8,414 nt of DNA from JACVRU01 sp040905885 (lineage in GTDB: Bacteria > Actinomycetota > Thermoleophilia > Gaiellales > Gaiellaceae). The translations under genes and the position numbers were made by a program. Of this stretch, positions 6,156 to 8,414 are shown in pieces (the first letter of the stretch is position 1; each line of letters starts with the position of its first letter). Under the pieces are notes generated by a model. That model saw only the letters and a list, made by a program, of their open reading frames with translations. It had not been told where the DNA came from and did not search any database. The DNA lies in NCBI GenBank assembly GCA_040905885.1, contig JBBDQR010000049.1, positions 1-8,414 on the forward strand. The letters run 5' to 3'.

Positions 6156-6830
6156 TTAGTGGGGTACTGCCAGACGCTCCCGCGCGGCGTCGATAAGCGA
6201 AGCGAGCACGAGTGCCCCGTCCCCCGACCCGAGCAGCGGGTCGACCGCGTGCTCCGGGTGCGGCATCAGTCCCATCACGTTGCCCGCCTCGTTGCAGACG
6301 CCCGCCACGCCGTCGAGCGCGCCGGTCGGATTCTCGCCCGCGTAGCGGAGCACGACCTGCTCGTCCGGGAGCTCGCCGTACCAGGCGCCCTCGCCGCACT
6401 TGACCGGGATCGTGAGCCGCTGTCCCTGCTCGCAGCGGGCCGTGAACGGCACGTCGTTCCGCTCGACGGCGAGCGGCACGTCGCGGCAGACGAACTGCAG
6501 CGACCGGTTGGGGCGGAGCACGCCGGGCAGGAGCCCCGCCTCGCAGAGGATCTGGAAGCCGTTGCAGATCCCGAGCACGAGCCCGCCCTCGTCCGCGAAG
6601 CGCTTCACCGCGGCCGTCGCCGGCGCGAAGCGCGCGATCGCGCCGCAGCGCAGGTAGTCGCCGTAGGAGAAGCCGCCGGGCAGCACGACCGCCTGGACGT
6701 CCGGCAGCTCGCCGTCGCCGTGCCAGACCAGCACGGGCTCGGCGCCGAGCGAGCCGAGCGCCCAGGCCGCGTCCCGGTCGTCGTTCGACCCGGGGAACGT
6801 CAGCACCGCGATGCTCGGCCTAGCTTCCAT
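6156..6830 (-). CDS. purQ: Phosphoribosylformylglycinamidine synthase, glutaminase subunit PurQ
   Basis: Class I glutamine amidotransferase, 224 residues (usual length). It releases ammonia from glutamine for the conversion of FGAR to FGAM in de novo purine synthesis, as part of the PurLQS complex in the cytoplasm. The N-terminal LTFPGSNDDRD is characteristic. The nucleophile elbow LGICNGFQ places Cys89, and the remaining triad residues are His191 and Glu193 in MPHPEHA. PGGFSYGDYLRCGAIAR (51-67) is the strongly conserved PurQ block. It overlaps purS by 11 bp. The partner purL is not in this window: the next gene is the Pot-like ATPase, 9 bp on. No strong Shine-Dalgarno sequence precedes the ATG, in keeping with coupling to purS. 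Confidence 0.97.
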   Translation of the reverse strand: MEARPSIAVLTFPGSNDDRDAAWALGSLGAEPVLVWHGDGELPDVQAVVLPGGFSYGDYLRCGAIARFAPATAAVKRFADEGGLVLGICNGFQILCEAGLLPGVLRPNRSLQFVCRDVPLAVERNDVPFTARCEQGQRLTIPVKCGEGAWYGELPDEQVVLRYAGENPTGALDGVAGVCNEAGNVMGLMPHPEHAVDPLLGSGDGALVLASLIDAARERLAVPH

Positions 6831-7056
6831 CGACGACGATCTCGTAGCTCTCGATCAGCGGGTTCGCGAGCAGCTCCTCGCACATCCGCTCCAGCTCGGC
6901 GCGGGCATTGTCCCGGCTCTCGAAGGTGAGGTCGATCACGCGCCCGACGCGGGCCTCCTCGACGGGGAAGCCGAGGTGGTCGAGCGCGGTGCGCACAGCC
7001 TCGCCCTGCGGGTCGAGGATCCCCTCCTTCGGGCGGACGGTCACGGTCGCCTTCAT
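6820..7056 (-). CDS. purS: Phosphoribosylformylglycinamidine synthase subunit PurS
   Basis: Small 78-residue subunit that bridges PurQ and the small-type PurL and helps pass ammonia between them in the FGAM synthase step. The sequence begins MKATVTVRPKEGILDPQGEA, the standard PurS opening. VGRVIDL (37-43) and ERMCEELLANPLIESYEI (56-73) are the other conserved blocks. The length fits the family (about 80 residues). The ATG overlaps the purC stop by 4 bp (ATGA), and the 3' end overlaps purQ by 11 bp. The same frame is open far upstream through purC, but the purC overlap and the family N-terminus fix the start at 7056. Its presence implies a short PurL elsewhere, not the large fused PurL of enterobacteria. 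Confidence 0.95.
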   Translation of the reverse strand: MKATVTVRPKEGILDPQGEAVRTALDHLGFPVEEARVGRVIDLTFESRDNARAELERMCEELLANPLIESYEIVVDGS

Positions 7057-7877
7057 CCGAGCGACGTCCCGGTGAGGAGCTCGAAGGCCTCGACGTAGCG
7101 CGCGCGGGTTCCCTCGACGACCTCGGGCGGCAGCTCGGGGCCCGGGTAGGTCTTGTCCCAGCCGATCGACTCGCAGTAGTCGCGCGCGAACTGCTTGTCG
7201 AAGGAGGCCTGCGGGCGGCCGGGCTCGTAGTCGTCGGCCGGCCAGAACCGTGAGGAGTCCGGCGTGAACAGCTCGTCGCCCAGGACGAGGGTCTCGCCGT
7301 CGAGGCCGAGCTCGAACTTCGTGTCCGCGATCAGGATCCCGCGCGAGCGCGCGTGATCCGCCGCGAAGCGGTAGAGGGCGAGCGACACGCGCTCGACCTC
7401 CTGGAGCCGCTCGCGGCCGATCAGCTCCGCCGCCTGCGCGTGCGTCAGCGGCTCGTCGTGCCCCGTGAGCGCCTTGGTCGTGGGGGTGAAGATCGGCTCC
7501 GGGAGCTCCTCCGACTCGCGCAGGCCGGCGGGGAGCTGCACGCCGCAGACGGCGCCCTCCTCGCGATAGCTCTTCCAGCCCGAGCCCGCGAGGTAGCCCC
7601 GGACGACGCATTCGAGCGGGAGCATCTCCAGGCGCCTGCACTCCATCGACCGCCCGTCCTCGCGCACGCCGAGCAGGTGGTTCGGTACGAGCCCGCGCGT
7701 GCGCTCGAACCAGAACGCGGACAGGCCGGTGAGGACGCGCCCCTTGTCGGGGATCTCGGTGGGCAGGACGACGTCGAAGACGGAGATCCGGTCGGTGGCG
7801 ACGAGCAGCAGCCGCTCCTCGCCGAGCGCGTAGAGCTCCCTCACCTTGCCGCTCCCCACGTGGACCGCTTCAGGCAT
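7053..7877 (-). CDS. purC: Phosphoribosylaminoimidazole-succinocarboxamide synthase (SAICAR synthetase)
   Basis: Joins CAIR and aspartate, using ATP, to make SAICAR in purine synthesis; 274 residues. SGKVRELY near residues 9-16 is the nucleotide-binding opening, followed by ATDRISVFDVVLP. Signature 1 is seen as LPLECVVRGYLAGSGW and signature 2 as LIADTKFELG. The C-terminal DELFTPDSSRFW and SFDKQFARDY blocks are present, as in the longer yeast-like form. The ATG at 7877 is preceded by AAGGAG with 7-nt spacing, and the conserved N-terminus begins at once; upstream codons in frame are a shadow of purB. It overlaps the purB stop by 8 bp and purS by 4 bp. Its product is the substrate of the neighbouring PurB. 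Confidence 0.97.
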   Translation of the reverse strand: MPEAVHVGSGKVRELYALGEERLLLVATDRISVFDVVLPTEIPDKGRVLTGLSAFWFERTRGLVPNHLLGVREDGRSMECRRLEMLPLECVVRGYLAGSGWKSYREEGAVCGVQLPAGLRESEELPEPIFTPTTKALTGHDEPLTHAQAAELIGRERLQEVERVSLALYRFAADHARSRGILIADTKFELGLDGETLVLGDELFTPDSSRFWPADDYEPGRPQASFDKQFARDYCESIGWDKTYPGPELPPEVVEGTRARYVEAFELLTGTSLG

Positions 7878-8414
7878 GCATGGGCTCCTTTCTGAGCGCC
7901 TCCAGGCGCTCGAAGATCGTGTCGACGTGACGGGTGTACGTAGAGAGGTCGAGCACGGCGTCGAGGTCGACGCGGGAGGCGACGGCCTCGTCCGCGCGCA
8001 GAAGCCCGCCGAAGTCCCGCTCCTCCTCCCAGGCGCGCATGGCATGCCCCTGGACGAGTCGGTAGGCCTCGCCCCGCGAGAGGCCCGACTCGACGAGCGC
8101 GAGCAGGACGCGCTGGCTGAAGAAGAGGCCGTGGCTCGCGTCGAGGTTGCGCCGCATCCGCTCGGGGAAGACGCGCAGGCCCTCGACGAGCCAGACGAAG
8201 CGGTCGAGCATGTAGTCGAGGGCGAGGAAGGCGTCGGGAATGATCACGCGCTCGGCGGACGAGTGCGAGATGTCGCGCTCGTGCCAGAGGGCGACGTTCT
8301 CGAGGCCGGCGACGGCGGCGGCGCGGACGACGCGCGCGAGGCCGCAGATCCGCTCCGCGACGACCGGGTTCCGCTTGTGCGGCATCGCCGAGGATCGCCC
8401 GCGCCCCGCGCCGC
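7870..8414 (-). CDS. purB: Adenylosuccinate lyase, C-terminal part (runs off right end)
   Basis: About 180 C-terminal residues of a fumarase/aspartase-superfamily lyase, normally about 430 long. It splits SAICAR to AICAR plus fumarate and adenylosuccinate to AMP plus fumarate. The superfamily signature SSAMPHKRNP is at the start of the visible part and carries the flexible-loop serine used in catalysis. LWHERDISHSSAERVIIPD, the substrate-binding block specific to PurB, follows about 33 residues later. The remainder is helical and ends in the short C-terminal domain. The gene ends MHA-stop, overlapping purC by 8 bp. The few residues before the signature (GAGRGR) do not match the usual GQKG; see findings. 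The 5' end lies outside the window. Confidence 0.95.
   Translation of the reverse strand, partial: GAGRGRSSAMPHKRNPVVAERICGLARVVRAAAVAGLENVALWHERDISHSSAERVIIPDAFLALDYMLDRFVWLVEGLRVFPERMRRNLDASHGLFFSQRVLLALVESGLSRGEAYRLVQGHAMRAWEEERDFGGLLRADEAVASRVDLDAVLDLSTYTRHVDTIFERLEALRKEPMHA
7885..7890 (-). promoter_or_regulatory. Ribosome binding site of purC
   Basis: AAGGAG on the minus strand, 7 nt before the purC ATG at 7877 and inside the last codons of purB. It fixes the purC start against the longer in-frame reading from 8045 and is one of the clearest Shine-Dalgarno sequences in the window. Confidence 0.8.
7894..7911 (-). repeat. Small perfect inverted repeat before the purC ribosome binding site
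   Basis: GAGCGCCT at 7894-7901 and AGGCGCTC at 7904-7911 pair exactly around 2 nt, 3 nt upstream (on the mRNA) of the AAGGAG of purC. It encodes purB ERLEAL. It is possibly incidental, from a helical Glu/Leu/Arg repeat in high-GC codons. Confidence 0.5.

Noticed and set aside
5091..6929. Long open frame on the plus strand (612 codons) opposite the PotA-like and purQ genes
   Set aside because: Its translation is low-complexity, rich in Arg, Asp, Glu and Val, with no family motif. The opposite strand holds two genes with complete catalytic motifs. It is a by-product of high-GC codon use.
7878..8045. Longer purC starting at 8045
   Set aside because: The extra 56 residues are Ser/Arg/Pro-rich and lie opposite in frame to genuine purB codons. 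The conserved PurC N-terminus and AAGGAG mark 7877.

Overview
The window is very GC-rich DNA (roughly 70% by eye) that is almost entirely coding. It carries ten protein genes, two of them cut by the window ends. The organism is probably a high-GC Gram-positive of the Actinomycetota. This rests on the GC content, the separate small PurS subunit next to PurQ, an Actinobacteria-like Tat-exported amine oxidase and a lipoprotein-type solute receptor. A Thermoleophilia-like lineage is possible but is only an impression.

Layout, right to left along the minus strand. The C-terminal part of purB (8414-7870), purC (7877-7053), purS (7056-6820) and purQ (6830-6156) form a tightly overlapping purine block. 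Only 9 bp after purQ, on the same strand, comes a complete PotABCD-type ABC importer: ATPase (6146-5121), receptor lipoprotein (5124-3916), first permease (3949-3014) and second permease (3014-2232). Every junction from purB to the second permease is an overlap, apart from the 9-bp purQ-potA gap. The eight genes could therefore be one transcription unit. No promoter or terminator is visible inside it, but there is strong RNA secondary structure at the receptor-permease junction.

After the transporter, a plus-strand flavin amine oxidase with a twin-arginine signal (624-2228) runs convergently into the second permease, leaving 3 bp between the stop codons. A minus-strand DAO-family FAD oxidoreductase of the gamma-glutamylputrescine-oxidase/glycine-oxidase type starts at 625 and runs off the left end. 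The two oxidase genes are divergent and their ATG codons share a CATG at 623-626. There are no gene-free stretches over 300 bp; the longest gap is 9 bp.

Working together (inference): PurC, PurS and PurQ, with PurB, supply steps of de novo purine synthesis. The PotABCD-like importer probably brings in a polyamine or related cationic amine. The exported amine oxidase and the cytoplasmic DAO-family enzyme probably oxidise amines outside and inside the membrane. No RNA genes, CRISPR arrays, insertion sequences, attachment sites or origins were seen. I found no convincing new system. The most unusual points are the direct fusion of a purine block to an amine-uptake block, the structured potD-potB junction, and the shared start-codon region of the two oxidases.
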